Below, in pieces: positions 7,612 to 15,620 of a stretch of 49,690 nucleotides of DNA. The stretch is from Lachnospiraceae bacterium. Its GTDB lineage: Bacteria; Bacillota; Clostridia; Lachnospirales; Lachnospiraceae. Under the pieces are notes generated by a model. The model ran no database searches. It was not told the DNA's origin and worked only from the letters and a program-made list of their open reading frames with translations. The position numbers and the translations under genes are program-made. Position 1 is the first letter of the stretch. The number at the start of each line of letters is the position of its first letter. The stretch spans positions 1-49,690 of the forward strand of contig JAFZGJ010000059.1 in NCBI GenBank assembly GCA_017555455.1, read 5' to 3'.

Positions 7612-10458
7612 ATGTTAAATTCTTTGGTCCAAGCAATACAAATTATTGGATGTATCGTACCTGTGGTAGGTATTATTGCATTATTTTATAAAAGACAGAG
7701 TAATTCATCCATGTATTTGATTATTACTAACATCGGGTGTTTTATTATGAATATCGGATATCTGCTTGTGATGCGAAGTACCGGTTTTAAGGAAGCGCTG
7801 GTAGCTTTTAAAATGCAATATATAGGAAGTATCTTGTTTTATTTGTTTTTTGGGCTTTTTGTGGTTTCTTACTTTACCAAAAAATATGCCAGAAGAGGAT
7901 TTTATGTTTGGGGTATTTTTGAAGTGATTCCTCTTTTTTGTCTTTTAAATGAGAGATTTATCAGGGTGTTATTCAGAAGTCTTACTTTTGAAATGGATCC
8001 TATGTTTCATTTCCATTATATGCAGATTTCACCGCGACCACTTTACATGGTAAGGTACTGCATCATTGCTATTGTATTGTTGAGCGGAATGTTAGTATCT
8101 ACTGTATTTTTATTTAAAACCAAAATTCAAGCGGAAAGAGAAAATATAGCCAGGTTGACAGGAGCAGAATTTGTAATTGTAGTAGCATTGACTATAAAAC
8201 TGATGGGAAATTTTCATTATGATGTGGTGCCGTTGTTTGCTTCGTTTTCTATTCTTGCAATTATTTTAAGTGTAATTCACGGGGAATTTTTTGGAATTAC
8301 AGATATGGCAAGAGAGTGGGCCTTTGAACAGATGGAAAATGCCATTATTGTAGTGGATAGGATGTATGGATTTTTAGATGCCAATAAATATGCAAGAGAT
8401 TTATTCCCGGAATTGGAATGGTATCCGGAGCGGGCAAAAGTTCCCAAGGAAATTTATGATTTATTTCAATTAGATGATTGTATCGTAGAACTAAAAGAAA
8501 AGTGCTATGAACTAAAAATGATAGAAATTTTAAAGAAAGATAGGATAGAGGGATATAGCCTGTTATTGGCAGATGTAACTCAGATGCACCAATTAATGGA
8601 TGCGTTGGTAGAAGAGAAGGAAAGGGCGGATGAAGCTAATCGTGCCAAGTCGGCATTTATGTCTAATATGTCCCATGAAATCCGGACACCTATGAATGCC
8701 ATTGTTGGTATGACAGAGATTTTGCTGCGAAGTGAATTGCCGGAAGCGGAGCGAGAATATTTGGGAAATATCAAAAGGTCAGGAAATGCACTTCTGGGAA
8801 TTATTAATGATATTTTAGATTTTTCAAAAATTGAATCCGGGAAAATGAAATTGGTAGAAGAGGAATATGCACCTCTTCCTATGCTGAATGACTTAAAAAT
8901 GATTATTCTGAACCGGATCGGAAGTAAAATGATACAGCTGGAATTTGATATTGATGAAAATCTTCCTGCGGTGGTTTTGGGGGATGAATTGCGTATCCGG
9001 CAGGTGTTAATAAATATTGCCAATAACGCAGTTAAGTTTACCGAAGAAGGATATGTGAGACTTACCGTAAAGGTAAAAGAAATATTAGGAAATCAGGCAG
9101 AAATATTTTTTTCTGTCAAAGATAGCGGTCAGGGAATTGCACCGGAAGATATGGAAAAATTATTTGGTGCTTACAGCCAGGTAGACAGCAAAAAGAATCA
9201 TGATAAAGAAGGAACCGGTTTGGGACTTTCCATTTCCAAACAGTTTGTAGAAATGATGGGTGGCACCATTGAGGTGAAAAGTACCTATGGGGAAGGCAGT
9301 GAGTTTTATTTTACCATATCTCAAGAAATTGTAGATGCAAGAAAAGCGGTTGAGGTAAAAGAAGAACCGGGACAGAACACGGAAAATGTCTTGAACTTTA
9401 CGGCTCCGACGGCTACAATTATGGTGGTAGATGATAATGAAATGAACCGTAAAGTTGCCTTGGGACTTTTAGCACCGTTGAAAATGCAGATGGATACTGC
9501 GGAAAACGGAAAGCAGGCATTGGATATGATTTGCAAGAAAAAGTATGACTTGATTTTTATGGATCATATGATGCCGGTTATGGATGGAATCGAAACCACA
9601 AAGAAGCTTAGGGAAATGGATGATGAATATTGTAAGAATGTTCCCATAATTGCGCTTACTGCCAATGCTATTGTAGAAGCAAGGATGAAGTTTTTTGAGG
9701 CAGGTATGAATGATTTTACCGCAAAACCTATTGATTTGAAGGATATTTGCAGCAAAATCAGAAAGTGGCTTCCACCGGAATGTATCATTGAGAATGGGAT
9801 AGATTTCGTCACGGGAGAAAAACAAGCCGTTACAGATGAAAATTTTAATAATGAAAAAGAGAAGGAAGTCTTGCCTGTGATAGAGGGGCTGGATGTCATG
9901 GAAGGAATGAAAAATTCCGGCACCCGAGAATTATTTATCAGTCTGTTGGGAGATTTCTATAAATTAATTGACATGAAAGCCACCAAAATGGAAAAATGTC
10001 TGGCAGATGGGTTAATCCGGGATTATACGATTGAGGTTCATGCTTTAAAAAATACAGCCCGTATGATTGGTGCCATGGAGCTTTCCAAGTGGTGTTATGA
10101 ATTGGAAAAGGCAGGAAATGCGGGGGATACGGAAAAACTGGAAAAGGAAACACCGGGAATGCTTCGGTTGTACCTAAGTTATAAACAAATTCTGAAACCT
10201 TATGCAAAATTACAAAATGAAGAAAAGAAACAGGTTTCAAAAGAAGAAATGATTGTAAGCCTGCAAGAACTTAGGGATGCCATAGATATGTTTGATGTGG
10301 ATAAAGCAGATGAAATCATGAAGCAATTAGAAATATATCAGTTTTCAGAGGAGCTGGAACCATTATTGGAAGAATTAAGAGCTTATGTAGCAGATGTAGC
10401 TATGGAAGAAATTATGGTTACCGCACAGAAGATGATAAATATTATGGAAGCAAAGTAG
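7612..10458 (+). CDS. Membrane hybrid sensor histidine kinase with receiver and Hpt domains
   Basis: A 948-residue phosphorelay protein. About seven transmembrane helices fill residues 1-225 in the 7TM-sensor arrangement. A short PAS-like stretch (DRMYGFLDANKYARDLFPE) follows. HisKA carries SNMSHEIRTPMNAIVGM with phospho-acceptor His355. The HATPase domain shows NAVKFTEEG, DSGQGI and GTGLGLSI. A receiver (MVVDDNEMNRKVALG) has phospho-acceptor Asp651 in FMDHMMPVMDG. A C-terminal Hpt helix bundle carries His810 (VHALKNTARMIGA). The full His-Asp-His relay is therefore intact within one chain. The terminal acceptor is probably the receiver protein at 10501, 42 bases downstream. The sensed ligand is unknown. 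Confidence 0.93.
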   Translation: MLNSLVQAIQIIGCIVPVVGIIALFYKRQSNSSMYLIITNIGCFIMNIGYLLVMRSTGFKEALVAFKMQYIGSILFYLFFGLFVVSYFTKKYARRGFYVWGIFEVIPLFCLLNERFIRVLFRSLTFEMDPMFHFHYMQISPRPLYMVRYCIIAIVLLSGMLVSTVFLFKTKIQAERENIARLTGAEFVIVVALTIKLMGNFHYDVVPLFASFSILAIILSVIHGEFFGITDMAREWAFEQMENAIIVVDRMYGFLDANKYARDLFPELEWYPERAKVPKEIYDLFQLDDCIVELKEKCYELKMIEILKKDRIEGYSLLLADVTQMHQLMDALVEEKERADEANRAKSAFMSNMSHEIRTPMNAIVGMTEILLRSELPEAEREYLGNIKRSGNALLGIINDILDFSKIESGKMKLVEEEYAPLPMLNDLKMIILNRIGSKMIQLEFDIDENLPAVVLGDELRIRQVLINIANNAVKFTEEGYVRLTVKVKEILGNQAEIFFSVKDSGQGIAPEDMEKLFGAYSQVDSKKNHDKEGTGLGLSISKQFVEMMGGTIEVKSTYGEGSEFYFTISQEIVDARKAVEVKEEPGQNTENVLNFTAPTATIMVVDDNEMNRKVALGLLAPLKMQMDTAENGKQALDMICKKKYDLIFMDHMMPVMDGIETTKKLREMDDEYCKNVPIIALTANAIVEARMKFFEAGMNDFTAKPIDLKDICSKIRKWLPPECIIENGIDFVTGEKQAVTDENFNNEKEKEVLPVIEGLDVMEGMKNSGTRELFISLLGDFYKLIDMKATKMEKCLADGLIRDYTIEVHALKNTARMIGAMELSKWCYELEKAGNAGDTEKLEKETPGMLRLYLSYKQILKPYAKLQNEEKKQVSKEEMIVSLQELRDAIDMFDVDKADEIMKQLEIYQFSEELEPLLEELRAYVADVAMEEIMVTAQKMINIMEAK

Positions 10459-10500
10459 AAAATGTATCCATAGATAGGGAATAAAGCACGGAAGGAATGA

Positions 10501-11268
10501 GTGATTAAGATGCACAAAATTTTATGTATCAGTAATGTACCAAATTATTTTAATATTACTATTAGTAATAAGTTGAAAGAAGAGTATGATATTTTTGAAA
10601 CTAAGGCAGATACTGATAAAATGAGCAAAGTTGAAGAAGATATCAGGGTTTGGCTTCTTTTTCTGGATAAAGAAATATTAGAAAATCCCAAGGAACTTAT
10701 TTTTATCAAAGATAAGGCTTTAGAAAATGAAGCTACTTTATTTGTGATAGGTGAAAAAGAAGAAATTACCGACGCGAAAAATTATTTACCTGCAAGTCTC
10801 ATTGAAGAAGAATTTGCCCGACCTATTGATGTCAATGATGTGGTAAAAACCATTGACGAATATATCAAGACCAAAGGAAGTCAATTAAAGAAGAAAATTC
10901 TTGTAGTAGATGATTCCGGTGCGGTTCTTAGAAGTGTCAAAGAATGGCTAGGGGAAAAATATCAGGTGGCTTTAGCAAATTCCGGTGCTATGGCTATAAA
11001 ATATCTTACTTTGAATCGTCCTGATTTAGTATTGTTGGATTATGAGATGCCGGTAGTAGACGGAAAACAGGTGTTGGAAATGATGCGTACGGAAGCGGAA
11101 TTTTCTGCCATTCCGGTGATTTTCTTAACCGGAAAAAGTGATAAAGAAAGTGTTATGAAGGTTATGGGATTGAAGCCGGAGGGATATTTATTAAAGACCA
11201 TGCCGCCGGAAGAAATTGTAAAGACTATTGATGAATTTTTCTTAAAACGAAAGGGTATGGAAAAGTAG
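10501..11268 (+). CDS. Tandem receiver-domain protein, partner of hybrid kinase
   Basis: A protein of about 255 residues with two receiver-like domains and no DNA-binding or enzymatic output domain. Residues 1-125 look like a degenerate receiver: the acidic pair of strand 1 is missing (KILCISNVPN). Residues 130-250 form an intact receiver with KILVVDDSG, phospho-acceptor Asp180 in LLDYEMPVVDG, and the conserved FLTGKSDKES and GYLLKTMPPEE stretches. It probably receives phosphate from the Hpt domain of the upstream kinase and acts by protein contact. The GTG at 10501 is 4 bases after AGGA; an ATG at 10510 is 13 bases after it, so the start is uncertain by three codons. Confidence 0.85.
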   Translation: MIKMHKILCISNVPNYFNITISNKLKEEYDIFETKADTDKMSKVEEDIRVWLLFLDKEILENPKELIFIKDKALENEATLFVIGEKEEITDAKNYLPASLIEEEFARPIDVNDVVKTIDEYIKTKGSQLKKKILVVDDSGAVLRSVKEWLGEKYQVALANSGAMAIKYLTLNRPDLVLLDYEMPVVDGKQVLEMMRTEAEFSAIPVIFLTGKSDKESVMKVMGLKPEGYLLKTMPPEEIVKTIDEFFLKRKGMEK

Positions 11269-11298
11269 GGAATAGCAAATAAGAGAGGAATTGGAATC

Positions 11299-11937
11299 AT
11301 GCATACTTTGGGGGGTATCATGTTAGTGATTTATATTCTGTTTATGGCATTGGCTATTTATCATAGAAATAAGAATACCTATATTTATTTTAAAACTTTA
11401 ACCAGTATTACTTTTGTAGCAACCGGTGTATATTACGCATATCAGAACCATAATTTTATATTAGTACCTACATTGGTAGGTTTTTTGATTGGTGATATTA
11501 TGCTTGCCACAAAGCTTAGAAGAAGCTTTATTTACGGAATGGGTGGTTTTTTTATGGCGGATGTATGTCTGATATATCAGTTATATCATCTGAAAGAGAT
11601 AACGGTATTTGATTTTATATTATCTGTATTGGTTCTGTTTTTTGTGGCATATATCAGTAAACATCCCAAGATGCATCTGGGACATTATAAAAAATCTATG
11701 TACGGCTATGGATTTGTATTATCTTTAGCAGTTTCCAATAGTATAGGGTGTTATTTGTTACATGGAAAATATAGTTATCTTATGCTTTCTGTAGGTATGG
11801 TATTTTATTTTATTTCGGACTTTTTATTAATGTTTCAGTATTTTTACAAAACGGAACATAGAGATGCACTGAAACTGGCCAAAATGTTGTTTTACTTTCT
11901 GGGAGCATACCTGATTGCATGCAGTATGGGAGCATAG
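11299..11937 (+). CDS. YhhN-family integral membrane protein (lysoplasmalogenase-like)
   Basis: A 212-residue protein with about eight transmembrane helices. The YhhN/TMEM86 family landmarks are recognisable: VGFLIGDIMLA with the conserved membrane Asp, a GGFFMADVCLIYQL segment, SVGMVFYFISDFLLM with the second Asp, and a terminal FYFLGAYLIACS helix. Animal members hydrolyse the vinyl-ether bond of lysoplasmalogen, and the bacterial members are presumed related. Some anaerobic Clostridia make plasmalogens, which makes such a role plausible here but unproven. It lies 30 bases after the receiver gene and is likely co-transcribed with the kinase. The ribosome site AGAGGA is 9 bases before the ATG. 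Confidence 0.7.
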   Translation: MHTLGGIMLVIYILFMALAIYHRNKNTYIYFKTLTSITFVATGVYYAYQNHNFILVPTLVGFLIGDIMLATKLRRSFIYGMGGFFMADVCLIYQLYHLKEITVFDFILSVLVLFFVAYISKHPKMHLGHYKKSMYGYGFVLSLAVSNSIGCYLLHGKYSYLMLSVGMVFYFISDFLLMFQYFYKTEHRDALKLAKMLFYFLGAYLIACSMGA

Positions 11938-12007
11938 GGATATATTATAAAATGGACATAATTGTTAGTATTGTACATGGTTAGAGACTGTAAAAAGGAA
12001 GGCATTT

Positions 12008-13858
12008 ATGCAGATAAAATTTCTAAATATTAAAAATTTCAAATCCATACAGGAACTGGAAATCAAGGATGTAGAGAATTGCCTGATTCTGGTAGGAAAA
12101 AATAATACCGGTAAAACCGTTGTATTGGACGCTATCCGTGCGGTTACCGGAAATTATAAAGTTAAAGAAACGGATTTCAACGAACGTCGACAGAATATAG
12201 AAGTAACTATGACGTTAAGCATTACAGAGGAAGATTTGCACCAGTTCCATAGTTATGGGAGGGTCAGCTACTATAAAAATTATGAGTCCTGGTTTAGGGA
12301 TTTTCAAAAAAAATTACCCTGTTTTGCAAACGGAGAATTGAAATTTACCTGTTCCTTTAATCAGAATGGAACGATTCGTTACGATGACGGTAAAAACAAA
12401 CATAATGCCTACATATTAGAAGTATTGCCTAAGGTGCATTTTATTGATACTGCCAGAAAACTGAAATCTTTTCAGGAGGATTTTTTCCTTTTAAGGCAGG
12501 CGGAAGAATTAGCACACTTGCGTTCCAATATATGTATTTTTGATGCTTCTAAGAAATGCAACCAGTGTTTCCAGTGTATTGGCTTAATTAATCAAAAGGA
12601 GCCGGAAGAAATGACGCTTAGAGAAACAGCACTCTTGTTGGAATATAAAATGTACCAGTTGGATTTGGAGGAATTGTCCAGAAAGGTAAACTATAATTAT
12701 AAGAAAAATGGTGGCGTAGAGGAAATTACCTACAAAATGAATTGTAACTGGGAACAGATGCTTTCTGTAAAAGTAGAAGCCAGTCATAAGGAAACAGGTC
12801 ACAGTAGTCCTGTGGAACAGCTGGGAAATGGTATGCGAAGTATCTATATGCTGTCACTTTTGGAAACCTACATAGAGGAAGAACAGAAAATTCCAAGTAT
12901 TATTATTGTAGAATACCCGGAGCTGTTTCTACATCCTTCTTTACAAAAATCTGCCAGTAAGATATTATATAAACTGTCGAAAAAAAATCAGGTTGTATTT
13001 ACAACCCATTCACCTAATATGGTTTCTAATTTTACCAGAGGACAGGTGTGTCAGGTGATTTTGGATCGGGAGGGACATTCTGTTGCGAGACAGAATGCAG
13101 ACATAGACGATATTTTAAATGATTTAGGCTATAGTGCCAATGATTTTTTGAATGTAGACTTTGTATTTATTGTAGAAGGAAAACAGGATAAGAATCGTTT
13201 GCCGTTATTGTTGGAAAAATACTATTCGGATATTCATAATGAGAAAGGGGAATTGTCCCGAATTTCCATTATTACCACCAATAGTTGTACCAATATTAAG
13301 ACCTATGCCAACTTAAAATATATGAATCAGCTTTATCTGAGAGACCAGTTTTTGATGATTCGTGACGGAGACGGAAAAGATGCCGAGGAATTGGCAAATC
13401 AGCTGTGCCGTTATTACAGTGAGAGAAAAAGGCAGGATATTGATAAGCTGCCCCGGGTCCGCAGAGAAAATGTTCTCATCCTAAAATATTATTCTTTTGA
13501 AAACTACTTTTTAAATCCAAATGTCATGACGCAGCTTGGAATTGTAAAGAGTGAAGAGCATTTTTGGAGAATACTTTTTTCGAAATGGAAAAAGTATTTG
13601 TATAAAATTAAAAGTGGAAGAATTTTTCAAGACAGAATTGGGAAAAGTGTGGAAACCGTTGAGGATATCAAAGAACATTTTGAAGAATTTAAGATTTATA
13701 TGAGAGGTCATAATTTATATGACATCTTTTACGGAAGATATCGCGACCGTGAAAACGAGCTTCTAAAAAGATATTTAGAGATTGCTCCAAGAGAAGATTT
13801 CAAAGATATTTTAGATACCATTGATTCTATTGTTTATTTTAACAGCCGCAAGAGATAA
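12008..13858 (+). CDS. OLD-family AAA ATPase with TOPRIM nuclease domain
   Basis: A 616-residue ABC/RecF-like ATPase fused to a TOPRIM domain. The opening IKNFKSIQELEI leads to Walker A GKNNTGKT (residues 30-37). The signature region is EQLGNGMRSIYMLSLLE. Walker B and the H-loop appear as IIIVEYPELFLHPS and VVFTTHSPN. The TOPRIM domain starts at FIVEGKQDKNRLPLLL with Glu390 and continues to the acidic RDGDGKDAEE. An unusual cysteine cluster (Cys184, Cys187, Cys190, with another Cys just before) lies in the middle of the ATPase coiled region. OLD proteins are DNA nucleases, some of them anti-phage. No UvrD-like helicase neighbour is present, so it is not a Gabija pair. The ribosome site is AAGGAAGG. 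Confidence 0.85.
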   Translation: MQIKFLNIKNFKSIQELEIKDVENCLILVGKNNTGKTVVLDAIRAVTGNYKVKETDFNERRQNIEVTMTLSITEEDLHQFHSYGRVSYYKNYESWFRDFQKKLPCFANGELKFTCSFNQNGTIRYDDGKNKHNAYILEVLPKVHFIDTARKLKSFQEDFFLLRQAEELAHLRSNICIFDASKKCNQCFQCIGLINQKEPEEMTLRETALLLEYKMYQLDLEELSRKVNYNYKKNGGVEEITYKMNCNWEQMLSVKVEASHKETGHSSPVEQLGNGMRSIYMLSLLETYIEEEQKIPSIIIVEYPELFLHPSLQKSASKILYKLSKKNQVVFTTHSPNMVSNFTRGQVCQVILDREGHSVARQNADIDDILNDLGYSANDFLNVDFVFIVEGKQDKNRLPLLLEKYYSDIHNEKGELSRISIITTNSCTNIKTYANLKYMNQLYLRDQFLMIRDGDGKDAEELANQLCRYYSERKRQDIDKLPRVRRENVLILKYYSFENYFLNPNVMTQLGIVKSEEHFWRILFSKWKKYLYKIKSGRIFQDRIGKSVETVEDIKEHFEEFKIYMRGHNLYDIFYGRYRDRENELLKRYLEIAPREDFKDILDTIDSIVYFNSRKR

Positions 13859-13872
13859 AAATTGCGGCTGTT
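13841..13872 (+). terminator. Hairpin overlapping the end of the OLD-family gene
   Basis: An 11-bp perfect stem (13841-13851 with 13862-13872) whose loop contains the TAA stop codon of the preceding gene. The T-tail is short, so termination may be partial. Confidence 0.6.
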
Positions 13873-13880
13873 TGCGCGTG

Positions 13881-13909
13881 TTTTGGGTTGACCAAAACAT
13901 ATAGTTTTG
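13881..13909 (+). promoter_or_regulatory. Phased operator half-sites over the Ior-operon promoter
   Basis: Three half-sites of alternating orientation, TTTTGG (13881-13886), CCAAAAC (13892-13898) and GTTTTG (13904-13909), are separated by 5-base gaps. Their centres are 11-12 bp apart, about one helical turn. They overlap the -35 box and the spacer of the promoter, as a repressor site would. Confidence 0.6.
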
Positions 13910-13916
13910 TTATAAT
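13888..13916 (+). promoter_or_regulatory. Sigma-A-type promoter of the acyl-CoA ligase/ior operon
   Basis: TTGACC (13888-13893), a 17-base spacer and a perfect TATAAT (13911-13916). It is the best promoter match I found in the window and lies 56 bases before the start codon at 13972. Confidence 0.8.
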
Positions 13917-13971
13917 GCAGTTTAGTGAGTAAAAGCGTTAAAGCGCAAAAGTGAGGAGAAGTGAAAAAGTC

Positions 13972-15606
13972 ATGCCTATTACAGAGTTTTTAGAGAGAAA
14001 TGCCAGAGAATTTCCCAATGATGTTTGTCTGGTAGAGATTAATCCGGAGATTAAAGAAGACAGACGGGTAACTTGGAAGGAATATGAGTTAATTGAACCC
14101 AGTCCAAAGACCAGCTATCGCAGAGAAATCACCTGGAGTGTATTTAACGAAAAAGCAAATCGTTTTGCCAACCTTCTGATTCAAAGAGGAATTCAGAAAG
14201 GTGATAAAGTTGCTATTTTAATGATGAACGGTTTGGAATGGTTACCGATTTATTTTGGGATTTTAAAAACCGGTGCTTTGGCAGTTCCGTTGAACTTCCG
14301 TTATTCGGCAGATGAAATTGAGTATTGTGTGAACTTAGCAGAAGTACATATTTTAGTATTTGGTAATGAATTTATCGGTCGAGTGGAAGAAATCGCAGGC
14401 AGAATCAGTAAAGGCAGACTTCTTATGTATGTTGGAGAAGGTTGTCCGGGATTTGCGGATGATTATTATTCCTTGGCGGCCAACTGCTCCAGTCAGACAC
14501 CAATGATGATTCTTTCTGATGATGATGACGCAGCTATTTACTTCTCGTCAGGAACTACAGGTTTTCCAAAAGCGATTTTGCATAAACACAGAAGTTTAGT
14601 ACATGCATGTAAGGTAGAACAGAATCATCATGGGCAGAACAGAAATGATGTATTCCTTTGCATTCCTCCGCTGTATCATACAGGAGCTAAAATGCACTGG
14701 TTCGGAAGCTTGTTATCCGGTGGAAAAGCAGTTCTTTTAAAAGGAACCAGACCGGAGTTTATTTTAGAAACGGTTTCCAAAGAAAAATGTACCATTGTAT
14801 GGTTGCTTGTTCCATGGGCACAGGACATTATCGAAGCCATCGACAGCGGAAGAGTAAATTTAAATGATTATGAATTAAGACAGTGGAGACTGATGCACAT
14901 TGGTGCACAACCGGTTCCACAGAGTTTGATTAAAAAATGGAAAACTATTTTCCCGAACCATTTATATGATACTAACTATGGCCTTTCCGAATCCATCGGA
15001 CCGGGTTGTGTACATTTAGGTGTAGATAATATTCATAAGGTTGGTGCCATTGGCAAACCGGGATATGGATGGGAAGTTAGAATTGTAGATGAAAACAGAA
15101 ATACTGTAGTCAAAGGCGAAGTTGGAGAACTTGCGGTAAAAGGTCCCGGCGTTATGACCTGTTACTATAGAGATGAAAAAGCGACCAATGAAGTTTTGGC
15201 AGACGGCTGGTTATTTACCGGAGATATGGCGCAGGAAGATGAAGATGGATTTATTTTCTTAGTAGACCGTAAAAAAGACGTTATCATCAGTGGTGGTGAA
15301 AACCTATATCCGGTACAGATTGAAGACTTTATCCGTACTAATAACAAAGTACATGATGTTGCGGTTATCGGTCTGAAAGATAAGAGACTTGGTGAAATTG
15401 CAGCAGCCATTATCGAAGTAAAAGAAGGAGAGACATTAACAAAAGAAGAAGTTGATAAGTTTTGTCTTGACCTTCCAAGATACAAACGTCCTCACGAAGT
15501 TATTTTTGCAGATATTCCCCGTAACCCTACAGGAAAAATCGAAAAACCAAAGCTTCGTGAAATGTATGGAGCAAACCGCTTAATTGCAGAACAAAACTTA
15601 GCGTAG
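13972..15606 (+). CDS. AMP-forming acyl-CoA synthetase (acyl/aryl-CoA ligase)
   Basis: A 544-residue ANL-superfamily ligase that activates a carboxylic acid via an acyl-adenylate to its CoA ester. The P-loop-like motif is YFSSGTTGFPKAILHKHR. The hinge region shows DGWLFTGDMAQEDEDGF and LVDRKKDVIISGGENLYP. The catalytic lysine lies in NPTGKIEKPKLR near the C-terminus. An insertion near residues 30-55 (KEYELIEPSPKTSYRREITW) seems to split the usual opening of the domain. The frame also allows a GTG at 13951, but the ATG at 13972 fits the family N-terminus. It opens the ior operon, which suggests an aryl- or branched-chain acid as substrate rather than a long-chain fatty acid. Confidence 0.88.
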   Translation: MPITEFLERNAREFPNDVCLVEINPEIKEDRRVTWKEYELIEPSPKTSYRREITWSVFNEKANRFANLLIQRGIQKGDKVAILMMNGLEWLPIYFGILKTGALAVPLNFRYSADEIEYCVNLAEVHILVFGNEFIGRVEEIAGRISKGRLLMYVGEGCPGFADDYYSLAANCSSQTPMMILSDDDDAAIYFSSGTTGFPKAILHKHRSLVHACKVEQNHHGQNRNDVFLCIPPLYHTGAKMHWFGSLLSGGKAVLLKGTRPEFILETVSKEKCTIVWLLVPWAQDIIEAIDSGRVNLNDYELRQWRLMHIGAQPVPQSLIKKWKTIFPNHLYDTNYGLSESIGPGCVHLGVDNIHKVGAIGKPGYGWEVRIVDENRNTVVKGEVGELAVKGPGVMTCYYRDEKATNEVLADGWLFTGDMAQEDEDGFIFLVDRKKDVIISGGENLYPVQIEDFIRTNNKVHDVAVIGLKDKRLGEIAAAIIEVKEGETLTKEEVDKFCLDLPRYKRPHEVIFADIPRNPTGKIEKPKLREMYGANRLIAEQNLA

Positions 15607-15620
15607 AGAGGAATATAGAT

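Noticed and set aside
12008-13858. Gabija anti-phage pair
   Set aside because: GajA-like OLD proteins sit beside a UvrD-like helicase; none is present here.
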